Assembly (NCBI GenBank): GCA_004552595.1
Contig: SFNX01000029.1
Coordinates: forward strand, 1 to 20,950
Length of the DNA stretch: 20,950 nt
Source: Lachnospiraceae bacterium
Lineage (GTDB): Bacteria > Bacillota > Clostridia > Lachnospirales > Lachnospiraceae
Direction: 5' to 3'
The notes beneath the pieces were generated by a model. It did not search any database, was not told where the DNA came from, and was given only the letters and a program-made list of their open reading frames with translations. How positions within the stretch are numbered: the first letter of the stretch is position 1; every line of letters starts with the position of its first letter. This document shows, in pieces, positions 7,611-15,958 of this stretch. Position numbers and translations under genes: made by a program.

Positions 7611-7655
7611 GAATGTGGGTATGTGCGCCCAAAATACAGTAAGGAACTATTGATA

Positions 7656-8423
7656 ATGGAAAATAAAGAGGAACTTAAGGAGACTGTCAGTAAAGAGGAA
7701 AACGCGGCCGATTTTCTCCCGAAAAAAGAAAAGCCGAGGCTTAAAATGTCAAGGTACACGGTGATGCTTGTTCCTGATTCGACAGACGATGCAAAACAGT
7801 ACGAGTTTTCAATTGATAAAATCGCAAGGTATGTTGTATTGGCTCTTGCGGCAGTTGTAATAATCGCCTGCATAATTATTTCATTTGCATATAAGAACTA
7901 TAAGCTTATGAACGATTCGTCGCTTAAGTCAGTAATCGACAACATGGAGGTTGATAACACAAGCCTTCAAAAGAAGAACGACGAGCTTACGGAAATTGTT
8001 AAGCTTAATGAAGATACAATAAGTGAATTAAAGGATAAGGTGAGCGAGCTTGAAATTCAGACGGCAGGTCTTTACATTCCAAGCATAATTCCGTACAAAG
8101 GTCACGCTCTTCCGATTTCAGATATCATTATCGAAAATGCTATTTCATACAGCTGCCTTGAGGGTGTGGCAATTGTTGCAACAGCTAACGGTACGGTTGA
8201 AGACATCACAGAGAACATGTATGGCTACACATTAACAATCGACCACAAGAACGGCTACAAAACAGAGTACACTGTTGAGGAAAAGCTTAAGGTTGAGAAG
8301 GGTGATGATGTAGTAAGAGGAGAGGTTCTTTTATACGTATCAGAGGACGATGAGATTTTCTCATATTCAGTGCTACTTGATAACGAGAGACAAGACCCAA
8401 AGCAGTTTTTTGAGACTAATTAA
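7656..8423 (+). CDS. Membrane protein with coiled coil and degenerate M23 (LytM) domain
   Basis: I place the start at ATG 7656 (255 residues), with AAGGAA at 7641-7646. A GTG 33 bases upstream is in frame but would place that AAGGAA inside the gene. The layout is: charged cytoplasmic segment (1-58), membrane segment (59-78), coiled coil (about 90-136), M23/LytM-like beta domain (about 148-251). The domain is suggested by AIVATANGTVEDI, GYTLTIDHKNGYKTEY, VVRGEVLLYV and the final RQDPKQFF. The zinc ligands expected at the first HxxxD and the HxH motif (here FSYSVLL) are missing, so it is probably not an active endopeptidase. M23 proteins are known neighbours and partners of bactofilins, and a bactofilin gene is next. 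A role as an inactive activator or scaffold for wall hydrolases is inferred. Confidence 0.75.
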   Translation: MENKEELKETVSKEENAADFLPKKEKPRLKMSRYTVMLVPDSTDDAKQYEFSIDKIARYVVLALAAVVIIACIIISFAYKNYKLMNDSSLKSVIDNMEVDNTSLQKKNDELTEIVKLNEDTISELKDKVSELEIQTAGLYIPSIIPYKGHALPISDIIIENAISYSCLEGVAIVATANGTVEDITENMYGYTLTIDHKNGYKTEYTVEEKLKVEKGDDVVRGEVLLYVSEDDEIFSYSVLLDNERQDPKQFFETN

Positions 8424-8545
8424 TTATAGATATGAATAACACCAGGTAATTATTAATCAACTGGTTAATTAAACATAAACTAAAGATAGTTGCTGTTTCA
8501 AAATCTAATTAAACAAGCCATAAAAAACATAATTAAGGAGAAGAT

Positions 8546-9391
8546 ATGTTTTTTAACAGGAAGAAGAAAGAAGACAAATATATAGCAAACGACGACAGAA
8601 TCAAGGTTGATACGACTACAATTACGACAATGGTAGGCGTCGATACGCTTATTGAAGGAACGCTTAAGACAAAGTCATCAATCAGAATCAACGGCACAAT
8701 CATCGGCGATGTAAGAGCCGACGGAATTGTGGTTCTCACTAAGACAGGAAAGATTGTCGGTACTATCGAAGCCGAGAGCATAATTGTTGCAGGCGTTGTT
8801 GAGGGCAACATGAGCATAAGAGACAAGGTGAATGTTGAAGCAACCGGCGAGATTTACGGTGATGTAATCACGAAGAAGTTTGTAATCGATGAAGAGTCAA
8901 TCTTTCAGGGCAATTGCATAATGAACCGTGACGGCAAGGTAATCCCTGTTCCGCCATACATTAAGGATTCAGAGAAAAAGGCCGAAGAAGATAAATCAGA
9001 AGATAAAAAAGAACAAAAAAATGCCGACAAATCTGACAAGAAGGATAAATCTGACAAGGCAGCCTCAGATGAAAGCAAAAAAGATGTAGCTGAAGCTGAA
9101 AACTCAGACGAAAAAGACGGCAAAAACAACAAGGAAAAAGACAAGAACAGCACAGAAAACAAAGAAAAAGACATAGAAACTAAAGAAGAAAAGAAAGAAC
9201 TTAAAGAAGCTAAAGAGTCAGAACAAGAAGAAAAAGAAGACGATAGCGATACAAAAGACGTAGATGATACGTTAATAATAGCAGATATTAATGAAATCGA
9301 GGCGGTAGACGATATCCCTGCTAGTGATGGCGAAATTGAAGGTAACTATGTGAAGAAATCAAAATCACTTAGCGTCGAAATAGAAAATTAG
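8546..9391 (+). CDS. Bactofilin with long charged C-terminal tail
   Basis: Bactofilins are bacterial cytoskeletal proteins that polymerise without nucleotide and place wall or pilus machinery. The core (about 30-125 of 281 residues) shows the right-handed beta-helix pattern of short glycine turns: LIEGTLKTKSSIRINGTIIG, VRADGIVVL, VEGNMSIRD, ATGEIYGDVITKKFVI. A short basic N-terminus (FFNRKKK) could touch the membrane. Residues 138-240 are a Lys/Glu/Asp/Ser low-complexity tail, much longer than in the typical 100-180-residue bactofilin. A less repetitive end (241-281) may be a docking segment. AAGGAG (8535-8540) lies five bases upstream. The 122-base spacer before it contains only a weak AT-rich inverted repeat near 8450-8470. 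In Myxococcus, bactofilins take part in positioning polar proteins linked to pilus-driven motility, which fits the pilus genes downstream. Confidence 0.9.
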   Translation: MFFNRKKKEDKYIANDDRIKVDTTTITTMVGVDTLIEGTLKTKSSIRINGTIIGDVRADGIVVLTKTGKIVGTIEAESIIVAGVVEGNMSIRDKVNVEATGEIYGDVITKKFVIDEESIFQGNCIMNRDGKVIPVPPYIKDSEKKAEEDKSEDKKEQKNADKSDKKDKSDKAASDESKKDVAEAENSDEKDGKNNKEKDKNSTENKEKDIETKEEKKELKEAKESEQEEKEDDSDTKDVDDTLIIADINEIEAVDDIPASDGEIEGNYVKKSKSLSVEIEN

Positions 9392-9401
9392 GAAACGACC
9401 G

Positions 9402-10679
9402 ATGGGAAATAATAGTATAAAAGCACTTATTATTAATAGCGATATCAAATTTACAAAGGAAATTCAAGGAGCGATACCTGATTATTTTGACGTATCTTTC
9501 TCAAGATATCAGGATGCAAAGGAAAAACTTCGCACCGGAATTGATGATAAAAACATCGGACTTGTAATATTGAATGCCGATGAAGACAGTACAAATGCAC
9601 TTTCAATTTTTAAGTATATCAAGGAAGACCCTGACAGAGCGGGACTTAAAAATATGCCGGTCATCTTACTGACTGCCGACGAATTTGCACCGCACTGCCT
9701 GGACTTTTATGATGTTGCAGACCCGTTTTTTTACTCACAAAGCATAGACGACTCGGATTTTTTTATGGCAATAAGTGATTGCATAGAAGAAGCTGAAATG
9801 GCGGCTTTGGACACTTTAAATAAAGAAGAAAAGACCGAGAAAAACACGATTGTTAAGTCGCCCGAAAAGCTTATGGGAACCGTTTATTCAATTGACACAA
9901 GCGTTCCCGAGGCAATGAGAGTTGCAACGTATGAGGACAAAAAGATTATCGAGAAAATGTCCGAATCGGTTAAGAATACAAAGAGGACTGCTAAGGAAGT
10001 ATATGAGATTTTAGAGAATTTTCTTAAGGAGAAAGAGGCAATCGGCGAGAAGGTTGAGCTTAACTTAGGACTTAATAAATCAAAGCTTCCAAAGCCTGCA
10101 ATTAATGTACCGATTTCTAAGTGGAAGATTGAAAACGATATTTCTTCGATTCATCAGCTTAGCGATGTAAGTAAGGTTAACGACCTTCTTGCTGATGACT
10201 ATGACCCGGCACTTATTAATTATTCAGATGCATATTTATGGAATAAAAGAACAACAATAAACACTCCTGTTAATATCATCAGAAGAGATGCGGTGAACGT
10301 ACCTAAGGAGCCTACGGGACCTAAGTCAGTGCTTATTGTCGATACGGATAAGAATTCGCTTAAGGCATTTGAGCTTTTCTTGAATGAAAACTATAAAGTG
10401 GCAATCGTTGACTCGAACATGAAGGCAATTGATTATATAGTCAAAAACAAAACCGATATTATCGTCATAGCCAATGATGTTAACGGAATGTCCGGAACCG
10501 CGATTACAAGAAGCATCAAAAATCAGCCTGCCGGAATGCAGTCTAAGATTTGCATCATGATTGATGAGAACAGCCCATACCAGGAATATGAAGAAGTGAA
10601 GACTGCAATGTGGGTGTCGGGCGTCATTAAAAAACCGATTATTAAAAAGCAGCTTTTAGCAGTGCTTAACAGACTTTAA
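9402..10679 (+). CDS. Protein with two phosphorylation-dead receiver domains
   Basis: The 425-residue cytoplasmic protein starts 10 bases after the bactofilin stop, with AGGA at 9390-9393. Residues 6-130 resemble a receiver domain but carry Asn58 (VILNADED) at the phosphoacceptor site and lack the conserved Lys. A linker of about 175 residues, partly helical and charged, follows. Residues 308-425 form a second receiver-like domain (VLIVDTDKN, ANDVNGMSGT, VIKKPI). It has Ala357 at the acceptor position, a disrupted acidic pair (D314-T315) and a kept Lys-Pro (411-412). Both domains should therefore not be phosphorylated. Such pseudo-receivers usually act as protein-binding modules. Linking bactofilin or the pilus ATPases to a regulator is an inference. 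I know no named family for this architecture. Confidence 0.75.
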   Translation: MGNNSIKALIINSDIKFTKEIQGAIPDYFDVSFSRYQDAKEKLRTGIDDKNIGLVILNADEDSTNALSIFKYIKEDPDRAGLKNMPVILLTADEFAPHCLDFYDVADPFFYSQSIDDSDFFMAISDCIEEAEMAALDTLNKEEKTEKNTIVKSPEKLMGTVYSIDTSVPEAMRVATYEDKKIIEKMSESVKNTKRTAKEVYEILENFLKEKEAIGEKVELNLGLNKSKLPKPAINVPISKWKIENDISSIHQLSDVSKVNDLLADDYDPALINYSDAYLWNKRTTINTPVNIIRRDAVNVPKEPTGPKSVLIVDTDKNSLKAFELFLNENYKVAIVDSNMKAIDYIVKNKTDIIVIANDVNGMSGTAITRSIKNQPAGMQSKICIMIDENSPYQEYEEVKTAMWVSGVIKKPIIKKQLLAVLNRL

Positions 10680-10707
10680 GTTCTTATTTTAGAAAAAGGA
10701 ACGGAAC

Positions 10708-11694
10708 TTGAGAAGAAGAAAAAACAATTTAGTAATAATACTTTTATCGATAATGTGCATCCTTATCGGCTTTATTGCAGGAATGATTGTAATCCATGAG
10801 GTCGATGCCAAAAACGAAAAGATAAAAACAGATGCACTAAAGGAAGAAATCAGAGAGGCAAAAAAGCCTGTAAATGTATATTTCCCTAAGAGAAATATTA
10901 AATACGGTGAAATACCAAGAAATTCATACAATCCTGATAATTTTGTTATAGAAGACGGCTTTATGGCCTACTATAATGAAAACGGAGAGAAGATTTCACA
11001 TGTCGGCGTTGATTTAAGCTATCACAACAACAAGGTCGATTTTAAAAAGCTGGCTGATTCTCCTGTCGAATTTGTAATGCTAAGATGTGGCTACAGAGGC
11101 TATACAGAAGGCGGACTTATCGAAGACGAGAGGTTCAAGGAATATGCAAAAGCGGCGAATGAGAACAATTTGAAGCTCGGGGTGTATTTTTTCACACAGG
11201 CGATTACAGAGCAGGAAGCGATATCTGAGGCTGATTATGTGATAAAGCTCATTGAGAATTACGATATTTCCTATCCGGTGGCATTTGACATCGAATATGT
11301 TGAAGACGAAGAGGCGAGGACGAATACAGCTGAGCTCAGCAGAGAAGATTTGTCGAAGATTTGCATTGCGTTTTGTGAGCGGATTAAGGAAGCGGGCTAT
11401 TATCCGATGATTTATGCTTCCGAGAACTGGCTTCGTCGAAAGCTTGATGTGAGCATGCTTAAAGAGTATGATTTATGGGCACCGCAGTATCTTGATGAGA
11501 ACGATTTTTTGTATGATTTTACGATATGGCAGTACACGGATTCGGGGAATGCACCGGGAGTTGAAGGAAGCTGCGATTTGAATGTTTCGATGGTCGATTA
11601 TGCAAAGTTTGTGCCGTCGCTAAGAGAGGCAATTAAGACAAACGGGGAAATTGGTGAATACAGCGACAATACGCCAAATATTACGATTCAATAG
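10708..11694 (+). CDS. Membrane-anchored GH25 muramidase (lysozyme family)
   Basis: The 328-residue protein has a basic N-terminus, a membrane segment (8-29) and a glycoside hydrolase family 25 domain (about 97-300). Such enzymes cut the MurNAc-GlcNAc bond of peptidoglycan outside the cell. Typical acidic residues are present: D102 in GVDLSYHN, D194 and E196 in VAFDIEY, plus the WAPQY, WQYTDSG and D290-LN motifs. The start is TTG, with AAGGA ending at 10700 and seven bases of spacing. The first in-frame ATG falls inside the membrane segment, so TTG is the better choice. Its place between the bactofilin group and pilB suggests a local wall-opening role for pilus assembly. General wall turnover is the alternative. 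Confidence 0.92.
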   Translation: MRRRKNNLVIILLSIMCILIGFIAGMIVIHEVDAKNEKIKTDALKEEIREAKKPVNVYFPKRNIKYGEIPRNSYNPDNFVIEDGFMAYYNENGEKISHVGVDLSYHNNKVDFKKLADSPVEFVMLRCGYRGYTEGGLIEDERFKEYAKAANENNLKLGVYFFTQAITEQEAISEADYVIKLIENYDISYPVAFDIEYVEDEEARTNTAELSREDLSKICIAFCERIKEAGYYPMIYASENWLRRKLDVSMLKEYDLWAPQYLDENDFLYDFTIWQYTDSGNAPGVEGSCDLNVSMVDYAKFVPSLREAIKTNGEIGEYSDNTPNITIQ

Positions 11695-11715
11695 GGGTTA
11701 CCAGAGGATTTAAGG

Positions 11716-13425
11716 ATGATTCATAAAAAAGTACGAATAGGTGATTTATTAATAAGCCAGGGCCTTATTAATGAAGGTCAGTTAAACGTCGCACTGCGTG
11801 AACAGAAGATCAGAAACACAAAGCTTGGCGAAACGCTTATCGCAATGGGCTTTATTTCGCAGGAGGACTTCGCTGACGTATTAAGTACGCAGATGGGAAT
11901 CGGAACCGTCAACTTAAGACAGGTCGGTATCGATGAAAACGCGGTTAAGCTCGTTTCGGAAGACATTATGAAGAAGAATGTCTTAATTCCTTTTGGTTTT
12001 GATGAGAAGAACCCGAACATACTTAAAGTCGCAATGGCAGACCCGATGAACTTCATGGCAATTGATGACGTTTCAATTGTTACGAATATGGAAGTAATGC
12101 CATTCTTCTGCCCATCCGTTCAGATTTCTCTTCAGCTTGACAGGCTTTATGGTAAAAAACAGGCAATGCGCGCTGCTGAACAGTATCAGCAGGAACATGC
12201 AAAGGAGATGGAACAGCTTGCGGCAATGGATAAGTCGCAAGAGGAGCAAAATTCCGATGTGGACGATGCGCCTATCGTTAAGCTTGTTAATACAATGATT
12301 GAGCAGGCAGTACGTCAGGGCTCATCAGATATTCATATAGAGGCACTTGAGAGAGAGGTAAGAGTAAGATTCAGAATTGACGGTGTTTTGGTAGAGCATA
12401 TGGACTATGACAAAACACTTCTTCCGGCTCTTGTGGCACGTATTAAGATTATTTCAAATCTTGATATTTCGGAGCGCCGTAAGCCTCAGGACGGACGTCT
12501 TACAATTCATGTAGATAACAGAGAATACGACGTCAGAGTTTCAGTCCTTCCTACAGTATTCGGAGAAAAGGTTGTTATGCGACTTACTAATAAGGATGGA
12601 CTTACAAGAGATAAAAAATACTTAGGACTTAGTGAAAAGGAAATGCCAAGATTTGATGCAATAATGAGAAATCCTCACGGTATCATTCTTGTTACAGGTC
12701 CTACAGGTTCAGGTAAATCTACTACTTGTTACACGGTTCTTTCAGAACTTAACAAGGAAGAGGTTAACATCGTAACGGTAGAAGACCCGGTTGAAGCAAA
12801 TATTAACGGAGTTAACCAGGTTCAGGTTAATCCAAAGGCACAGCTTACATTTGCATCAGCCTTAAGGTCTATTCTTCGTCAGGACCCTGATATTATAATG
12901 ATCGGAGAAATCCGAGACGAAGAAACTGCAAATATCGCTGTACAGGCTTCAATTACAGGACATCTGGTAATTTCGACATTACATACAAATTCAACTGCAA
13001 GCTCAATTACACGACTTCTTGATATGGGTGTTGAGCACTATCTTATCGGAGATTCGGTTGTTGGTATTATTGCACAGCGACTTGTAAGAAGACTTTGTCC
13101 GAAATGTAAGAAGCTTAGAAGCGCAACATTTGATGAAAAGAAATTACTTAACATTCCTACGGATACAGAGATTAGCTTATATGAGCCGGTTGGCTGTAAG
13201 GAATGCGGTAACATTGGATATAAAGGACGAATCGGTGTATATGAAATAATGCCGATTTCACACAAAATCGGGGTTATGATTTCAGATAAGGCAACAGCTG
13301 ATGAAATCGAGAAGCAGGCAGTCGCCGAAGGAATGACTAAGCTTCGCGACGCGGCAGCAGAATATGTAATACAAGGTCTCACAACAGTAAGCGAGATGCA
13401 AAGAGTGGCATATGAAGACATGTAG
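11716..13425 (+). CDS. pilB: Type IV pilus extension ATPase PilB
   Basis: PilB is the hexameric motor that drives pilin polymerisation from the cytoplasmic face. Of 569 residues, 1-140 form an N-terminal MshEN-type domain with two successive motifs (RIGDLLISQGLINEGQL, 7-23; KLGETLIAMGFISQEDF, 36-52) matching the known c-di-GMP-binding pattern. The ATPase core has Walker A GPTGSGKST (328-336), an acidic Asp-box region (VEDPVE, 355-360), Walker B IIMIGEIRDEE (393-403) and a His box (GHLVISTLHT). A zinc site is formed by CPKC (461-464) and CKEC (494-497), typical of GspE/PilB and absent from PilT. AGAGGA (11703-11708) is seven bases upstream. The stop codon lies inside the first hairpin of a repeat array. 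Confidence 0.97.
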   Translation: MIHKKVRIGDLLISQGLINEGQLNVALREQKIRNTKLGETLIAMGFISQEDFADVLSTQMGIGTVNLRQVGIDENAVKLVSEDIMKKNVLIPFGFDEKNPNILKVAMADPMNFMAIDDVSIVTNMEVMPFFCPSVQISLQLDRLYGKKQAMRAAEQYQQEHAKEMEQLAAMDKSQEEQNSDVDDAPIVKLVNTMIEQAVRQGSSDIHIEALEREVRVRFRIDGVLVEHMDYDKTLLPALVARIKIISNLDISERRKPQDGRLTIHVDNREYDVRVSVLPTVFGEKVVMRLTNKDGLTRDKKYLGLSEKEMPRFDAIMRNPHGIILVTGPTGSGKSTTCYTVLSELNKEEVNIVTVEDPVEANINGVNQVQVNPKAQLTFASALRSILRQDPDIIMIGEIRDEETANIAVQASITGHLVISTLHTNSTASSITRLLDMGVEHYLIGDSVVGIIAQRLVRRLCPKCKKLRSATFDEKKLLNIPTDTEISLYEPVGCKECGNIGYKGRIGVYEIMPISHKIGVMISDKATADEIEKQAVAEGMTKLRDAAAEYVIQGLTTVSEMQRVAYEDM

Positions 13426-13578
13426 CAAGCGACTACGTCGGTTGCTACGTGACAAAACACGCAGTGTTTACATGTAGCACTCGACGAAGTCGATTGCTAC
13501 GCGAGAAAACATGAAGTGTTTACAAGTAGTGTTCGACGAAGTCGGACACTGCACTCGAAAACATGAAATGTTTTCGAG
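13422..13578. repeat. Array of six tandem hairpins between pilB and pilT (array 1)
   Basis: Large and small hairpins alternate. Large: 13422-13448 (GTAGCAA/TTGCTAC outer, CGAC/GTCG inner, loop TAC), 13474-13500 (GTAGCA/TGCTAC and TCGAC/GTCGA, loop GAA) and 13526-13552 (12 bp with wobbles, loop GAA). Small: 13455-13469 (AAACAC/GTGTTT, loop GCA), 13507-13521 (AAACAT/GTGTTT, loop GAA) and 13554-13578 (CTCGAAAACAT/ATGTTTTCGAG, perfect, loop GAA). The first hairpin contains the pilB stop TAG (13423-13425). A weaker TGTAG/CTACA hairpin follows at 13593-13606. No long ORF or T-run terminator is present. The rest of the 222-base gap holds only the weak pilT ribosome site. Confidence 0.9.
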
Positions 13579-13647
13579 CAAAAAGTAAAAGTTGTAGTTA
13601 CCTACACCAATTAATTAAGAAACCAAGATTTAATTTAAGAGTAAGGT

Positions 13648-14712
13648 ATGGAAGCAAGCGAAGTAACGATTGAACAGATTATGGGGTGCGCTAAAGATGC
13701 GGGGGCGTCTGATGTACACATCACAGTAGGTATATCTCCTAAAATGCGAGTAAACGGTAAGCTTATGGTTATGCCGTTTCCGGTTTTGTTACCTGTGGAC
13801 ACTAAGAGAATATGCGACTCAATGATGAATGATAAGCAGAAGGAGCACTTTGAGGAAAAAGGTGAGTGGGACTTCTCATATTCAATTCCTCAGATGGGCA
13901 GATACAGAGTAAATGCCTTCAGACAGCGTGGCTCCGTTGCAATGGTATTAAGAATTGTAGGAACAATAGTTCCAACTCCTGAATCGCTTTCACTACCACC
14001 ATCTGTTATTGATCTTTATAAGATGAAGAGAGGCTTAGTGCTTGTAACAGGCCCTACAGGTTCAGGTAAGTCAACAACATTAGCTTCACTTGTCGGCAAA
14101 ATCAATATGGATTTGGATGCACATATTATTACGTTAGAAGATCCTATTGAATACCTTCACAGACATGCCCGCTCTATAGTTAACCAGAGAGAAATAGGCA
14201 TTGATGCAACATCGTATGATTTGGCACTAAGGTCAGCATTAAGAGAAGACCCTGATGTAATATTAGTCGGGGAGATGAGAGATTTGGAGACTATTTCCAC
14301 AGCTATTACGGCAGCAGAAACAGGACATCTTGTACTTTCCACTCTCCACACAATCGGTGCGGCAGCCACAATCGAGAGAATTATTGATGTGTTCCCACCT
14401 CATCAGCAAGAGCAGATAAGGACCCAGCTTGCTAACGTACTCGTATCGGTAGTATCACAGCAGCTTGTACCTACTGTTGATAGAAGAGGAAGAGTGGCAG
14501 CATTTGAAGTAATGCATGCAACACCTGCAATCAGAAATCTTATAAGAGAGAATAAAACACACCAGATTGCAACCTCCATTCAGACATCAAGAAGACTCGG
14601 AATGATTACAATGGATGATGCATTGGTTGAATTATATATGAAAGGCAAAATCGACAGAAATGAAGCTCTTAATTTTGCCCAGGATAAGAACACAATGCAG
14701 ACTAAGATTTAA
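13648..14712 (+). CDS. pilT: Type IV pilus retraction ATPase PilT
   Basis: PilT powers pilus disassembly and twitching. The 354 residues are the usual PilT size and lack the MshEN domain and zinc site seen in PilB. Visible features: Walker A GPTGSGKST (135-143), LEDPIEY (163-169), Walker B VILVGEMRD (204-212), GHLVLSTLHT (226-235) and the retraction hallmark AIRNLIRE (294-301). That last motif separates PilT from other secretion ATPases. AAGAG (13637-13641) is a weak ribosome site six bases upstream. The hairpin array before it may set its expression relative to pilB. Confidence 0.97.
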   Translation: MEASEVTIEQIMGCAKDAGASDVHITVGISPKMRVNGKLMVMPFPVLLPVDTKRICDSMMNDKQKEHFEEKGEWDFSYSIPQMGRYRVNAFRQRGSVAMVLRIVGTIVPTPESLSLPPSVIDLYKMKRGLVLVTGPTGSGKSTTLASLVGKINMDLDAHIITLEDPIEYLHRHARSIVNQREIGIDATSYDLALRSALREDPDVILVGEMRDLETISTAITAAETGHLVLSTLHTIGAAATIERIIDVFPPHQQEQIRTQLANVLVSVVSQQLVPTVDRRGRVAAFEVMHATPAIRNLIRENKTHQIATSIQTSRRLGMITMDDALVELYMKGKIDRNEALNFAQDKNTMQTKI

Positions 14713-14737
14713 CTAAGTAACAGGAGCGTATTTATAT

Positions 14738-15958
14738 ATGCCAGGATTTGTTTACAAGGCCATCGGGCCTGACGGAAAAGAAAAGAAAGGAAGCATTCAG
14801 GCGGCATCAAGCGAGCAGGCCATTATGAGGATCAAAGGTGACGGACTCATTCCGGTTGAGGTTGCACCTGAGAACGTGCTTAATAAAGACATCAGTATTA
14901 GCATCGGCGGCGGCAAAATCACATCAAGAGATTACTGTGTATTCTGCAGACAGATGCTTGCAATATTGTCAGCAGGCGTAAGCATTATTAATGCCCTTCA
15001 GATGCTTTCAGAGCAGACAGAAAACGTCCCGCTTAAGAAAGGAATCGCAAAGCTTGCCGATGAAGTTGGAAAAGGTGAAACGCTCTCAAACGCAATGAGA
15101 AAGCAGCCTAAGATTTTCCCGTCAATCTTTGTAAACCTTGTCGAAGCAGGCGAAGCAACAGGTACTCTTGAAGTCTCATTTGAGAGAATGGCGCTTCAGT
15201 TTGAAAAGGACAACCAGCTTCAGCAGGTAGTCAAGAAAGCGGTTACATACCCGATAATCGTTGGCGTAGTTGCAGTTGGCGTTATTTTTGCAATGATGAC
15301 ATTCGTAATCCCGACATTTATGGGAATGTTCGCAGATATGGATGTTGAGATGCCGGCAATTACACAGTTTGTAATCAGTATGTCTGACTTCTTTGTCGCA
15401 TACTGGTGGATGATATTGATAGTTGTTGTTGCGGCAGTATTTTTAATTAAAGCTTACGCAAAAACAATATCGGGACGTGTTCTATTTGGAATGTTAAAAA
15501 TCAAACTTCCGGTTATCAAAAACGTTCAGGTAAAGAGCGCCTCCGCCAAATTTGCAAGAACGCTCTCAACTCTTTTAAGAGCCGGCGTTCCAATGATGCA
15601 GGCACTTGAAATTACAGCTAATACAGTCGAAGATAACATACATTTTCAGAGAGCAATATTATCAGCAAGAGACCAGGTTTCAAACGGTTCATCGCTTGAA
15701 AAGCCAATTAAGATGTGTGGCCTTTTCCCACCAATGGTTGAGCATATGATTTCAATCGGTGAAGAGACAGGTAACTTAGAAGATATGCTTGAAAATGTTG
15801 CAGAATACTACGAGGAAGAGGTTACAACGGCAACCGAGCAGATGATGGCTGTTTTAGAACCAATGATGATTCTTATACTTGCATTAATCGTCGGAGTAAT
15901 CATCCTTGCAATCCTCCAGCCAATGATGTCACTCTATGATGCTGTTGGAGCGATGTAG
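14738..15958 (+). CDS. pilC: Type IV pilus inner-membrane platform protein PilC
   Basis: PilC is the polytopic platform that couples the PilB and PilT motors to pilin insertion. The 406 residues hold two T2SSF repeats (about 66-190 and 269-392), each with the repeat signature GEATGTL (138-144) or GEETGNL (341-347). Three membrane segments are visible near 170-192, 219-238 and 373-394. AGGAG (14722-14726) is 11 bases before the ATG, a somewhat long spacing. It sits 25 bases after pilT. The stop codon TAG is inside the first hairpin of the second repeat array, repeating the arrangement seen after pilB. Confidence 0.97.
   Translation: MPGFVYKAIGPDGKEKKGSIQAASSEQAIMRIKGDGLIPVEVAPENVLNKDISISIGGGKITSRDYCVFCRQMLAILSAGVSIINALQMLSEQTENVPLKKGIAKLADEVGKGETLSNAMRKQPKIFPSIFVNLVEAGEATGTLEVSFERMALQFEKDNQLQQVVKKAVTYPIIVGVVAVGVIFAMMTFVIPTFMGMFADMDVEMPAITQFVISMSDFFVAYWWMILIVVVAAVFLIKAYAKTISGRVLFGMLKIKLPVIKNVQVKSASAKFARTLSTLLRAGVPMMQALEITANTVEDNIHFQRAILSARDQVSNGSSLEKPIKMCGLFPPMVEHMISIGEETGNLEDMLENVAEYYEEEVTTATEQMMAVLEPMMILILALIVGVIILAILQPMMSLYDAVGAM

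Noticed and set aside
7623..7655. GTG start for the M23-like gene
   Set aside because: The only good Shine-Dalgarno sequence (7641-7646) serves the ATG at 7656, and the GTG lies only about six bases after the predicted transcription start.
13038..13460. 140-codon open frame on the minus strand over the end of pilB
   Set aside because: It lies opposite a well-conserved PilB domain and runs into the hairpin array, with no ribosome site or recognisable protein.
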